A DNA stretch of 41,143 bases from an uncultured Muribaculaceae bacterium (GCA_947629175.1 CANRCT010000030.1:1-41143); one strand, 5' to 3'; counted from the stretch's first letter, positions 17,187 through 25,021 are shown. Notes: generated by a model from the letters alone, not told the origin. Numbers and translations: made by a program.

Positions 17187-18050
17187 TCAGAGGAGCAGGG
17201 CGGCTCCCGCCGTCCATGATTTGAAGCGGGGCGAAGAGCCCTGGAGCACGTCGCAGGGGGAGTAGCGGAAGAAGAGTCCCACATCGCCGCATACGCGGGC
17301 TGTGGCCATGAAGTCGACCGAAAGCTTGCGCAGCCCCACCCCGCGGTGGAAGTCCTTGCCTCGGCGGCCGTCGGCGTCGGTCCAGGTGGTCTTGATGCTG
17401 CCGTAGGCGTTGTAGGCCGGGATTATGCCTGCGCCGAGGCGGAAGCGTGTGCCGCAGACGTGGAAGGGGAACGTGTGCTCGTAGATCACCGGCAGCTGCA
17501 GCGAGAAGGTGTGCAGGCGGCTCATCTGCGGTCTCACCCCCTCGGGAAATGCGTCGATGCCGGTGGAGTTGGGGCCGGTCTTGACGAAACGGCGCCCGGT
17601 GGTGGAGCGGTAGTTGCGCCAGGTGTATCCGAGGCCTATGGTGAATGCGTCGGGGCCGTCCCAGTACTTCAGTCCGGGGAACATGAGCATCGAGATTTCC
17701 AGCGATTTGGCCGGCTCGATGTTGATGGAGGCACCCGGGGCGCCGACGATGCCGAGCGACACGGATCCCACTATCAGGTCGCTGCCGCTTTCCTGCCGGT
17801 TGCGGCGGCGTATCATGCCGGAGAAGAGGCCGGAGCCCGACTTCACGCGGCGGTCGGTGGCGGTGCGCTGGGTGAATATGAGGGTGGTGTCGGGGCATTC
17901 CACACTGATGGTCACGGCGCCGGCGTTTTCGGCCACGATGACGCGCTGTGCGTTGCTGATGCCGGTGATGGTGTCGGGGGCGGTGCTGGCCCACAGCCCG
18001 GAGGCCGCGAGGAGAGCAAGCGATGATATGATGGTTCGTTTAGCTTTCAT
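17187..18050 (-). CDS. Putative outer-membrane beta-barrel protein, paralogue A
   Basis: No named family recognised. A signal peptide (about 1-24, ending SGLWAS) is followed by a short head with DTI and GAVTISVECPD, then amphipathic, glycine/aromatic-rich strands typical of a small outer-membrane barrel and a hydrophobic C-terminal strand (AGAALLL). Start: I chose ATG 18050 (MKAKRT) rather than an in-frame TTG at 18056, because it gives a normal signal peptide; this gives 287 residues. It resembles the upstream gene (289 residues) in order and motifs: a DTI head, LQLPV, TTWTDADG, FRYSPC and the C-terminal strand, so the two are tandem paralogues. Last gene of the ECF sigma operon, followed by a strong terminator. 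The function is unknown; it is probably an envelope protein controlled by, or signalling to, that sigma factor. Confidence 0.75.
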   Translation of the reverse strand: MKAKRTIISSLALLAASGLWASTAPDTITGISNAQRVIVAENAGAVTISVECPDTTLIFTQRTATDRRVKSGSGLFSGMIRRRNRQESGSDLIVGSVSLGIVGAPGASINIEPAKSLEISMLMFPGLKYWDGPDAFTIGLGYTWRNYRSTTGRRFVKTGPNSTGIDAFPEGVRPQMSRLHTFSLQLPVIYEHTFPFHVCGTRFRLGAGIIPAYNAYGSIKTTWTDADGRRGKDFHRGVGLRKLSVDFMATARVCGDVGLFFRYSPCDVLQGSSPRFKSWTAGAALLL

Positions 18051-18086
18051 AGTCAATCATGTTAATAGGGTATGCATGTGATGGGG

Positions 18087-18956
18087 TCAGAATCCGATAT
18101 TTAGGCCGGTCGACCACAGGGAGTATTCCGGCCCGGTGGATCGGTGGAACATCCTGAAGGGAGAGTAGCGCACATACCAGCCGATCTCGCTGCCGAAGTT
18201 GAGTATGAAAAGTCCGTCGACGGAGAAAGCCCGCTGATGCAGACCCTTGTATTTGCGGCGGCATGACGTGCCGTCGGGATCGGTCCATTTGGTCGATGCG
18301 CGGGTGTAGGTGTTCCACATGCCCACTACCCCTATGGCCATGCCTGTGGGCCCTACAAGCCGCTGCTTGAGCATCACCGGCAGCTGCAGGCCGAAGCTGC
18401 TGACCGAGGAGCTGACTGACCGCATGCCTTCGCCGTCGGGGGCGAGGAATATCCGTCCGTCGCCGGCGCCTTCGATATGGTAGCCGCTCCCGACTTTCTG
18501 CATGCGGTGGAAGAAGCCGACGCCGATGGTCAGGGCCGTGCGGCGCGAGGGGCTCAGCAGCTCCGCGCCGACGATCTGGCTTATGCCCCATTCCCAGCTG
18601 GTGCGTATGCCCCTGACGGCGTCGGAGGGCATCGAGGCGCCCACGTAGGCCCCTCTGACGGAGAAAGCGCGCCACGTGGCGCCGTATCTCCTGCGGCGTC
18701 GTTCGGAAGTCTCGCGGATGAAGGGCACGTCGATGTCGATCACCGGTTCGTGCCCGTCGGCGATGTTTTCGGCCATGAAGTCGTAGTCGGCTCCGTCGCC
18801 TTTCACTTTCAGCTGAAGCTTTCCGTTGCTGCCGTGGATCACTGTCACCGCGCCCGGACAGTCGATCATCTTTATGGTGTCGGCTGCGTTTTCGGCTGCC
18901 GCGGAGCCGCTGATGCCCGTAAGGACAAGGGCCGTGATGATTGCCTTGATTCTCAT
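18087..18956 (-). CDS. Putative outer-membrane beta-barrel protein, paralogue B
   Basis: Function not recognised. It has a 20-22 residue signal peptide (MRIKAIITALVLTGISGSAAA), a head with DTIKMIDCPGAVTVIHG, and alternating hydrophobic strands ending in LWSTGLNIGF with a C-terminal Phe, the usual end of outer-membrane barrels. Landmarks shared with the downstream paralogue are GLQLPV, TKWTDPDG, VRYSP and similar spacing, but the overall sequence has diverged. Its ATG overlaps the stop of the DUF6108-like gene (TAATG), so it is translationally coupled to it; the paralogue follows after 36 bases. I infer an envelope role; porin, adhesin or sensor cannot be told apart. Confidence 0.75.
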   Translation of the reverse strand: MRIKAIITALVLTGISGSAAAENAADTIKMIDCPGAVTVIHGSNGKLQLKVKGDGADYDFMAENIADGHEPVIDIDVPFIRETSERRRRRYGATWRAFSVRGAYVGASMPSDAVRGIRTSWEWGISQIVGAELLSPSRRTALTIGVGFFHRMQKVGSGYHIEGAGDGRIFLAPDGEGMRSVSSSVSSFGLQLPVMLKQRLVGPTGMAIGVVGMWNTYTRASTKWTDPDGTSCRRKYKGLHQRAFSVDGLFILNFGSEIGWYVRYSPFRMFHRSTGPEYSLWSTGLNIGF

Positions 18957-19414
18957 TATTTAGATGTGATTTTGATTAGATTCTGTAATTGTCGGGCGGT
19001 GGCTTTCCCCTCTATCGCGATCAGCACCACCCGGCGCCGCCCGTTATGCGCCGGATTGCACACGAAGATCACGTAGCGGTTGAGGCCTTCTCCCGTGGGG
19101 GCGAGCGTCAGGAATGCATACTTGATGCGTCCGTCGCGATAGCTCACCTCGCGTGCCGTCGAGGCTTCGAGGTCGGCCTTTACGGCGCCGGCTATGGCGT
19201 CGAGCGTCGTGGCCGTCACGTCGGGGAGCGTCAGCGACCGGTATTCGCTGAGTCCGTAGCGGGTGAGGTCGCCCCCTCTGATCACCGTCACTTCGGCGCC
19301 GGGCTCCGAGGAGTAGCGTTCGATCATCCGCTCCGACTCCGAATGGTCGGCTCCTCTGGCGGCGGAGCAGGCCAGGGCAAGACACGCCGCCAGCAATATC
19401 AATCGGTATCTCAT
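18956..19414 (-). CDS. DUF6108-like exported protein
   Basis: A 152-residue exported protein with a signal peptide ending near SAARGA. The body contains VTVIRGGDLTRYGLSEYRSLTL, a pattern I associate with the Bacteroidales DUF6108 family, then RIKYAFLTLAPTGEGLNRYVIFV and a basic C-terminal helix. Start: ATG 19414 overlaps the preceding stop as ATGA and gives the signal peptide; a longer in-frame extension to 19561 would lie wholly in the neighbouring gene and is rejected. No catalytic residues are recognisable. Its fixed place between a putative anti-sigma factor and two outer-membrane-type proteins suggests a periplasmic partner in the same regulon. The family name is from memory and should be treated as likely, not proven. 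Confidence 0.75.
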   Translation of the reverse strand: MRYRLILLAACLALACSAARGADHSESERMIERYSSEPGAEVTVIRGGDLTRYGLSEYRSLTLPDVTATTLDAIAGAVKADLEASTAREVSYRDGRIKYAFLTLAPTGEGLNRYVIFVCNPAHNGRRRVVLIAIEGKATARQLQNLIKITSK

Positions 19415-19890
19415 AGCTGTGAACTTATTTCGTTGAACTGATCGGCCACCGAGGAGCGCATGTCGGCCTGTGCGCGGGCCACTTCGCCGAGCGTTGCCTC
19501 CATGAGGCCCATCACCGCCTCGCGGTCGTCGATGCGCCGCTGGTCGACCATAGCGTAGCATTCGTCGCCCGCGCCGGAGCTGTAGGCTATGGCCGCGTAG
19601 GTCAGTCCCGCGCCTACCATCACTGCCGCGGCTATGCGCATGGCCCGTCGCAGAGCCTCGCCCCGCCGCGCGCCCCTGCGTCGCGGCCGCATCATGGCGG
19701 TGTAGGCGGCCACGGCGCGGTCGGCCTCGCGGTCATCTCCTCTCCGCTCCTCCGCGAGCAGCCGGCGCAGCTCCCTCTCCTCTTCGAGCGAGGTCAGACC
19801 GGCGTAGTAGCGCTCGGTCAGACGGCCTATGTCGGTCGGGCTATTGTATGTCTGTCGGTTGTTGTCCATCGTTTCCTGTGGTTTTGTCAT
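19411..19890 (-). CDS. Putative single-TM anti-sigma factor
   Basis: A 159-residue protein directly after the ECF sigma gene. The N-terminal half is soluble and charged (DIGRLTERYYAGLTSLEEER, then many Arg/Glu). It is followed by one membrane helix at about 89-110 (IAAAVMVGAGLTYAAIAY) and a short outer part with a C-terminal helix (about 128-159). This topology, cytoplasmic helical domain plus one TM, is that of membrane anti-sigma factors, although the zinc HxxxCxxC signature and FecR domain are absent. Start: ATG 19890 overlaps the sigma stop (ATGA); MDNNRQ at 19869 is an alternative. The stop overlaps the next ATG the same way, so all three are translationally coupled. The role is inferred from position and topology only. 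Confidence 0.7.
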   Translation of the reverse strand: MTKPQETMDNNRQTYNSPTDIGRLTERYYAGLTSLEEERELRRLLAEERRGDDREADRAVAAYTAMMRPRRRGARRGEALRRAMRIAAAVMVGAGLTYAAIAYSSGAGDECYAMVDQRRIDDREAVMGLMEATLGEVARAQADMRSSVADQFNEISSQL

Positions 19891-20402
19891 ATGTGTCGTT
19901 TCGGCCCGTTGAGCTTCATGTATTCCTCTCTTATGGTGCGCCGCGCGCGGCTCAAGATCGTGCGCACGTTGGCTTCGGTCAGCCCGAATCGCTCGGCGAT
20001 CTCCTCCATCGGCCATTCGTCGGCGTCGCGCAGGCGCAGTATCTCGCGGTCGCGCGGACTGAGGCGGACGGCCATCAGGCGGTCGATCTCCTCGAAGAGG
20101 GTGTCGGAGGAGTCTGACGAGTCGGACTGGTCGGACTGGTCGGACAGGTCAGCCGCCTCGCCGTCGCCCTGTCTGACGGCCCTGCGGCGCAGCAGGTTGA
20201 TGCTCGCGTTGCGCACCGATATCACCGCGGCTCCGCGGGCATGACTCTCGTCGCTGAGGCTTCCGGCGCGGCTCCAGAGCCCCACGAAGGCGTCCTGCAG
20301 AGCATCGACGGCATCGTCGTCGTTGCCCAGTATCTGCCTCGCCGAGGCCAGCAGGCGCTGGCGCAAGGCCATGAATGTGGATGTCAGCTGTCGGGGATCC
20401 AT
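19887..20402 (-). CDS. ECF-type RNA polymerase sigma factor
   Basis: Alternative sigma factor of the sigma-70 group 4 type. Region 2 is seen in LASARQILGNDDDAVDALQDAFVGLW, including the DA(V/E)D...DxF pattern that binds core polymerase and the -10 element. Region 4 is seen in LSPRDREILRLRDADEWPMEEIAERFGLTEANVRTILSRARRTIREE, a helix-turn-helix. The linker carries a Ser/Asp/Gln repeat (SDQSDQSDSSDSSD) coded by five 9-base repeats. Start: an ATG at 20441 is possible, but a perfect -7 box covers 20439-20446, so ATG 20402 (MDPRQLTS) is preferred, giving 171 residues. It heads a coupled operon with a putative anti-sigma, a DUF6108-like protein and two outer-membrane-type proteins, and probably controls its own operon. 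Confidence 0.92.
   Translation of the reverse strand: MDPRQLTSTFMALRQRLLASARQILGNDDDAVDALQDAFVGLWSRAGSLSDESHARGAAVISVRNASINLLRRRAVRQGDGEAADLSDQSDQSDSSDSSDTLFEEIDRLMAVRLSPRDREILRLRDADEWPMEEIAERFGLTEANVRTILSRARRTIREEYMKLNGPKRHI
20103..20147. repeat. In-frame 9-base repeats inside the sigma factor gene
   Basis: Five units on the plus strand: GTCGGAGGA, GTCTGACGA, GTCGGACTG, GTCGGACTG, GTCGGACAG. Each equals three codons and encodes the Ser/Asp/Gln linker between sigma regions 2 and 4. Confidence 0.8.
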
Positions 20403-20438
20403 TCTGATAGTGATACGCACCTTGCCGGTGATTTGTGA

Positions 20439-20471
20439 CAAAGATAGTCAAAAAAATTACCCGCCTCTCAA
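20439..20471 (-). promoter_or_regulatory. Promoter of the sigma operon, overlapping a terminator
   Basis: Minus strand TTG (20471-20469) lies at the loop of the preceding terminator hairpin; a 22-base spacer leads to TATCTTTG (20446-20439), a perfect -7 box. The ATG at 20402 is 36 bases downstream. Confidence 0.6.
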
Positions 20472-20488
20472 CACGAGAGGCGGGTAAT
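20450..20488 (-). terminator. Strong intrinsic terminator of the TPR-like gene
   Basis: A perfect 14-bp stem (20456-20469 with 20475-20488) and a five-base loop, followed on the minus strand by a run of seven T. It lies 14 bases after the TPR-like gene stop. Confidence 0.92.
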
Positions 20489-20490
20489 TG

Positions 20491-20517
20491 GTCTTATAGG
20501 ACTTATAAGTCTAATAG
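20491..20517. repeat. Three 9-base repeats at the 3' end of the TPR-like gene
   Basis: Units GTCTTATAG, GACTTATAA, GTCTAATAG. They overlap the last codons of the TPR-like gene (LLLDL and stop) and extend towards the terminator. The motif G[AT]CT[AT]ATA[AG] is related to the arrays at 12260-12313 and 41044-41070. Confidence 0.6.
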
Positions 20518-21252
20518 GAGGCGCTTGAGGTAGGGGGTGGGGCGGAGGTCGCAGGCGCGGCGCAGGAGGGTGGCGGCGCTGTCGGGGCGGCCGAGCGCGC
20601 GCAGGGCCAGTCCGGCGTCGACCATCGAGCGCCACTCCAGCGTGGGCGCTCCGTAGCGACGCACCGCGGCGCTGTCGGAGGCGATCTCCAGCCAGGTGCG
20701 CGCGGCCGCGTCGATGTCGCCCTGCCCGAGCTGACCGTCGGCCAGAGCGAACAGCCATGCCGGCGCTCCGGGCTGTCCGGCGAGCATCGCGCGGGCGTAC
20801 CTTTCTATGGCCTGCGGATCGCGCCGGGCGGTGTAGTAGCGCAGCAGCGCGGCGTCGACTATGCGGCTCATCCAGGGCTCGCTCTCGGCGGCAGCCTTCA
20901 GGAAGCGCTCGTAGATGCCGGCGTGGCCCAGGGCTATGCTCTCGCGCCCCACGGAGATGATGAGCGAGTCGACCGGCACTCCCGCCCGCAGCGCCCGGTG
21001 GAGCAGCATCATCTGCTCGGTGACAGCCGCCGGCCGCAGACTGTCGCGCATGGCGGCCGAGGTGATGGCTCTGGCGTAGCAGTCGGTGCGCTGCGGGTGT
21101 CGGTCGATCAGCAGGCCGTACATTGCCGCAGCGTTGGCCCACTCGCCCGCGCGGTAATGGCGTGCCGCCTTCTGCTCCACGGCGTCGGCCGCCGCTGCCG
21201 GAGCGGCCCCGAGCAGCAGCGACAGCAGTGTCATGATGATGATTCGTCGCAT
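20503..21252 (-). CDS. Exported TPR-like helical repeat protein
   Basis: A 249-residue protein with a signal peptide (MRRIIIMTLLSLLLGAAPAAAA) and then alanine-rich helical pairs resembling tetratricopeptide repeats, such as QKAARHYRAGEWANAAAMYGLLIDRHP in pattern near residues 27-53 and WLFALADGQLGQGDIDAAARTWLEIA-like helices near 165-190. TPR proteins scaffold protein complexes. Start: ATG 21252 is chosen for the signal peptide over an in-frame start at 21399. It has extreme GC and a strong terminator of its own, so it is separate from the sigma operon that follows, although the two may be functionally linked. A minus-strand -7 box lies at 21397-21404. No specific function is recognised. Confidence 0.75.
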   Translation of the reverse strand: MRRIIIMTLLSLLLGAAPAAAADAVEQKAARHYRAGEWANAAAMYGLLIDRHPQRTDCYARAITSAAMRDSLRPAAVTEQMMLLHRALRAGVPVDSLIISVGRESIALGHAGIYERFLKAAAESEPWMSRIVDAALLRYYTARRDPQAIERYARAMLAGQPGAPAWLFALADGQLGQGDIDAAARTWLEIASDSAAVRRYGAPTLEWRSMVDAGLALRALGRPDSAATLLRRACDLRPTPYLKRLLLDL

Positions 21253-21372
21253 GGCTATGATCCGTTTTGTCCGATTTATGATTTCTGTCAAAAAAACGCG
21301 CTTTGACAAGCAATTTGCAACGCTTTGCGCATTGAAACCGCATCGCTTTATCGTTGTTAACAAAAAAATCAC

Positions 21373-21380
21373 TACTTTTG
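21373..21380 (+). promoter_or_regulatory. Distal -7 box for the SusC/SusD pair
   Basis: TACTTTTG, a perfect TAnnTTTG match, 209 bases upstream of the susC-like ATG. A TTG 16 bases further up is closer than the usual spacing. Confidence 0.45.
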
Positions 21381-21396
21381 TCGTAAATCTTGTCTG

Positions 21397-21404
21397 CAAA
21401 TTTA
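21397..21404 (-). promoter_or_regulatory. -7 box for the TPR-like gene
   Basis: TAAATTTG on the minus strand, about 145 bases upstream of ATG 21252. No clear -33 element, so the call is tentative. Confidence 0.4.
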
Positions 21405-21449
21405 TGTTAAAATAGCGGTAATTAACATTTATTAGCTATTTCTGTCCCG

Positions 21450-21463
21450 AATTCCATGGAATT
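21450..21463. promoter_or_regulatory. Perfect 14-bp palindrome, candidate operator
   Basis: aattccatggaatt is its own reverse complement. It ends five bases before the proximal -7 box, between the expected -33 and -7 positions, where a bound dimeric regulator would block polymerase. Confidence 0.45.
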
Positions 21464-21468
21464 AATGT

Positions 21469-21476
21469 TACTTTTG
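21469..21476 (+). promoter_or_regulatory. Proximal -7 box for the SusC/SusD pair
   Basis: TACTTTTG, identical to the distal box 96 bases upstream, about 113 bases before the ATG at 21590. Confidence 0.5.
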
Positions 21477-21589
21477 TCAAAATTTAAGTTCATTTGGATA
21501 AATAACTCTTAATGATATTCCCTCCGAAGGAGCTTATGTTTTGAGTAACAACCTTAAATTATTAACCTTAACCAACTAAATCAGCTAAA

Positions 21590-24500
21590 ATGTCTAAAAC
21601 TTTCAGTGTGAAGACATGGTCGATGGTTTTGCTTGCCGGTCTGCTTTCAGCAGGTGCGGCTAATGCAACCACGGCTAATGCGGAGACTCCATCTCCGCAA
21701 GCACAGGAGCAAGCCCAGAACAGATGTACTGGTGTGATTACCGATGAGGAGGGAGAACCCCTTGTTGGAGCTACAGTGCGAGTGCAAGGCACATCTATTG
21801 CTGCCTCAGCCAACATCGACGGTGAGTTTACTCTCGCCGGAGTGAAAGTTGGCTCCACCATTGTGGTGAACTACATCGGCTACCAGCCCATGAGTGTGAA
21901 ATGGGATGGCAAGCCTTTGTCGATTGTGATGAAGTCAGATGGCAATACTCTCGAAGAAGTCGTGGTGATGGGCTACGGCATCGAACAGAAACGTGCTAAT
22001 GTGACCAACTCTATCGCCAAGGTGAGCGAGAAGACACTTACCGTAGGTTCCAACGCAAACCCTGCACAGGCTCTTGCCGGTGCGGTTTCGGGTGTGAAAG
22101 TAAATGTGACCACAGGTAATCCTTCAGCGACTCCTGAAATAGTGATCCGTGGCGGTACAGACTGGAGCGGCAACAATGCTCCCCTTATCGTTATTGACGG
22201 TCAGATCCGCGACAGCCTCAGCGATATCAACCCAAATGATATCGAATCTATGGAGATTCTTAAGGACGCCGGCGCAACAGCTCTTTACGGTGCTCGTGCT
22301 GCCAACGGCGTTGTTCTTATCCGCTCCAAACAGGGTAAGGCTGGCGAAGGACGCGTGACATTCAGCGTTAAATACGGTATCAACTGGAATGGTGATACCG
22401 GTTATGAATGGCCGGACGCCGGTGAATATCTGCAGAATATCTGGGGCGCTATTGCAAATACACCATGGGCTAGTTATAAGTCTTATTATGATGCCGCAAA
22501 TAATGCACAGGGCTGCGGATTCGGTTCTACAGAAATCACTGAACGCACGCAGTATAACGTTGTAACGAAGACTGACGATAATGCTTACCTTCTCAATAAG
22601 GGTTGGAAAGAGATTGCAGCCCCGCTGCCCAATCCTTCAGATCCCACTGATCCTATTAACGATCCCTATCGTGACCGAATGGTTCTTTATCGTGATCTGA
22701 ACTTCTTGAAGGTCAATCTTATTGATCCGACCCACACACAGGATTATAATGTGGCATTCCAGGGCGGTAACGATCGTGGTAAATATTATGCATCATTAGG
22801 CTATTATGACGCAGAAGGAGCTTTCAAGAGTATGTTCTACGAGCGTTATAATTTCACTTTCACAGGAGGATACAAAATATCAAACTGGCTTGAGGCAAAT
22901 TCGATGTTCAACTTCACCCGTGCGAACTGGAACAATCAGTCGAATGGTATAGATGCTGAATGGCTTTTTGCACGTGGTATGTCGACACCTCCGACTCTGC
23001 GTCTGCTTGACGAGGATAACCAGCCACTCCTTGGCGCAAGCAACCCGTCAATCAATACCAATTATCAGGCAGACAAGTTCAAACGCGATAACCAGAGCGA
23101 TAAATTCCAGATGACCCAGAGCCTCAAGGCTACCATCATTCCTGGCCTGACAGTGACAGGAACGATGAGCTGGTATTATAGCGAGCAGTGGGTAGAATCG
23201 TTCAATAAAAACTACCTTACAAATGTGGGCAACGGCAACTGGAATAACAACCACGCCTCCAGTTCAACGTTTGAGCGCACGTTCAATCAGACCTACAATG
23301 TTGTAGCAAACTTTAACCGCACTTTCGCCGAGAAACATCATGTAAACGCGATGGTCGGCGCAGAATACTTCAAACGTAAGTACAGATCCCTTACGGCTAA
23401 TGGCAGCCAGGCACCTACTGATGACTTCTGGTCGCTCGGTCTGACTTCGACGAAAGAGAATATGCGCGGCATGAACTCCAATATGTATGAGGATGCAATC
23501 CTCTCATACATGGGCCGTATAGAATATGACTATGCTGGCAAGTATCTGATTGCAGCGACATTCCGTGAGGACGGGTATTCGCGTCTGCAGGACAACCGTT
23601 GGGGCTTCTTCCCCGGCGTCAGCGCAGGCTGGGTATTCTCTCAGGAGGATTTTTGGAAAAACACTCCCGCGCTTGGCTTCATCAACTATGCGAAACTTCG
23701 TGGATCATACGGTTTGAACGGTATCGTGAATACTAAGATCATCGATTATTATAACCTTCAGGGCTCATATAACCCCTATATGTATGGCGGAGTATACGGC
23801 TATCGCATCGGTAATCTTCCCAACCTCGGCCTGAAGTGGGAGCGCACACGTACCGGTGAGGTAGGTCTTGACTTCGGCTTCCTGCAGAACCGCTTCAATC
23901 TCGGTCTGACCTACTACAATCGTCTGACCATGGATAAGTATGCCAACAAGGCTCTTCCCCAGACTACAGGTTTCTCGTCTGTTGTCAGCAACAACGGTAA
24001 GTTCCGCAACCAGGGTGTCGAAATTGACATCAACGCTACGCTGCTTCGCACTCGCGACTTCCAGTGGTCACTCGGCGCCAATCTGACTTACAACAAGAAT
24101 ATTGTCGTGGAACTTCCTGATAATGATCTGCCTAACAACGCTCAGAACGCCTCTCTCGCTTATGTGAAGGGTGGCAAAAAGGACGCAGAAGGAAACTATA
24201 TGATGGAGTATCTCGGTGGTCTTCAGGAAGGCAAGGAGCCTAGCCGCTTCATCGGCTGGAAAAAGTCATCGCTCGCACGCAGCCAGGCTGATCTGGAGAA
24301 ACTGGGTGATTACGTTGATATAACCGGCGGCAAGAAAATCTATGCTACAGAGGCTGGTCGTCAGCGTCTTCTTGACATGGGATATGCCGCAGGAACCCTC
24401 ATTCAGATGGTGCCAGGTGACGTTGTATGGGCTGACCGCAACAAAGACAATATGATTGACAACTACGACCTTTGGGATCTTGGCAACACAGGTTTCCGTT

Positions 24501-25000
24501 GGACAGGTGGCTTCAACACCACTCTTACATGGAAAGGCCTTAGTCTTTATGCCCGCTTCGATATGGGCTTCGACAAGACTGTCAACGACGGTATGCTTGG
24601 ATGGTGGTTAGGCTGCGGACAGGGCATGTGGAACGCTCCTTCACAGGTGCGCGAGACGTTCTCTGCTGATCGTCCCAACGCCAAATATCCTATCTATGTA
24701 TGGGCCGACCAGAATGGTAAGTGCAACTATTTCCGTCAGAGCGACGTCCTCGCCCAGAGCGGTTCGTATCTCGCATGCCGTGAGCTCTCGTTGAGCTATC
24801 AGCTCCCTGAAAGCATCTGCAAGAAGTTCCGCAGTCAGGGTCTGTCAGTTTCGCTGACGGGTCAGAACCTCGGATACCTCAAGAGCTGCACAATACCTCT
24901 GCCTGACCGAGTAGGGTCGTGGGCTGCAGGCAACAGTGACGCAGCTGGTACATACAACCTGCCGCGCACTCTTATCATGGGTCTCAACCTCTCATTCTAA
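21590..25000 (+). CDS. SusC/RagA-family TonB-dependent outer-membrane transporter
   Basis: A 1136-residue outer-membrane importer that, with its SusD partner, takes up glycans or peptides using TonB energy. A signal peptide (about 1-27) is followed by a carboxypeptidase-regulatory-like domain (about 45-115, CTGVITDEEGEPLVGATVRVQGT-type start), the TonB-box-like EEVVVMGYG (about 122-130), a plug (about 135-250, with DIESMEILKDAGATALYGARAA-type signature) and a long barrel ending in MGLNLSF with a terminal Phe. No N-terminal STN signalling domain is present, so it is not the type that signals to an ECF anti-sigma. Base composition is clearly lower in GC than the flanking genes. Two -7 boxes and a palindrome lie upstream. 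The substrate is not predictable, as no enzyme genes sit beside it. Confidence 0.97.
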   Translation: MSKTFSVKTWSMVLLAGLLSAGAANATTANAETPSPQAQEQAQNRCTGVITDEEGEPLVGATVRVQGTSIAASANIDGEFTLAGVKVGSTIVVNYIGYQPMSVKWDGKPLSIVMKSDGNTLEEVVVMGYGIEQKRANVTNSIAKVSEKTLTVGSNANPAQALAGAVSGVKVNVTTGNPSATPEIVIRGGTDWSGNNAPLIVIDGQIRDSLSDINPNDIESMEILKDAGATALYGARAANGVVLIRSKQGKAGEGRVTFSVKYGINWNGDTGYEWPDAGEYLQNIWGAIANTPWASYKSYYDAANNAQGCGFGSTEITERTQYNVVTKTDDNAYLLNKGWKEIAAPLPNPSDPTDPINDPYRDRMVLYRDLNFLKVNLIDPTHTQDYNVAFQGGNDRGKYYASLGYYDAEGAFKSMFYERYNFTFTGGYKISNWLEANSMFNFTRANWNNQSNGIDAEWLFARGMSTPPTLRLLDEDNQPLLGASNPSINTNYQADKFKRDNQSDKFQMTQSLKATIIPGLTVTGTMSWYYSEQWVESFNKNYLTNVGNGNWNNNHASSSTFERTFNQTYNVVANFNRTFAEKHHVNAMVGAEYFKRKYRSLTANGSQAPTDDFWSLGLTSTKENMRGMNSNMYEDAILSYMGRIEYDYAGKYLIAATFREDGYSRLQDNRWGFFPGVSAGWVFSQEDFWKNTPALGFINYAKLRGSYGLNGIVNTKIIDYYNLQGSYNPYMYGGVYGYRIGNLPNLGLKWERTRTGEVGLDFGFLQNRFNLGLTYYNRLTMDKYANKALPQTTGFSSVVSNNGKFRNQGVEIDINATLLRTRDFQWSLGANLTYNKNIVVELPDNDLPNNAQNASLAYVKGGKKDAEGNYMMEYLGGLQEGKEPSRFIGWKKSSLARSQADLEKLGDYVDITGGKKIYATEAGRQRLLDMGYAAGTLIQMVPGDVVWADRNKDNMIDNYDLWDLGNTGFRWTGGFNTTLTWKGLSLYARFDMGFDKTVNDGMLGWWLGCGQGMWNAPSQVRETFSADRPNAKYPIYVWADQNGKCNYFRQSDVLAQSGSYLACRELSLSYQLPESICKKFRSQGLSVSLTGQNLGYLKSCTIPLPDRVGSWAAGNSDAAGTYNLPRTLIMGLNLSF

Positions 25001-25021
25001 CAGCAAATGATTTTAGAAATC

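Larger units (their letters stand above)
21253..21589. other. 337-base divergent intergenic region, TPR-like gene / susC-like gene
   Basis: A/T-rich region without a credible ORF. It carries a minus-strand -7 box (21397-21404), two identical plus-strand -7 boxes (21373-21380, 21469-21476) and a perfect palindrome (21450-21463). Just before susC is a repeated element (aaccttaaa then aaccttaacc). Confidence 0.7.

Noticed and set aside
19415-19561. N-terminal extension of the DUF6108-like protein
   Set aside because: It lies entirely within the preceding gene in another frame and would bury the signal peptide; ATG 19414 with ATGA overlap is better.
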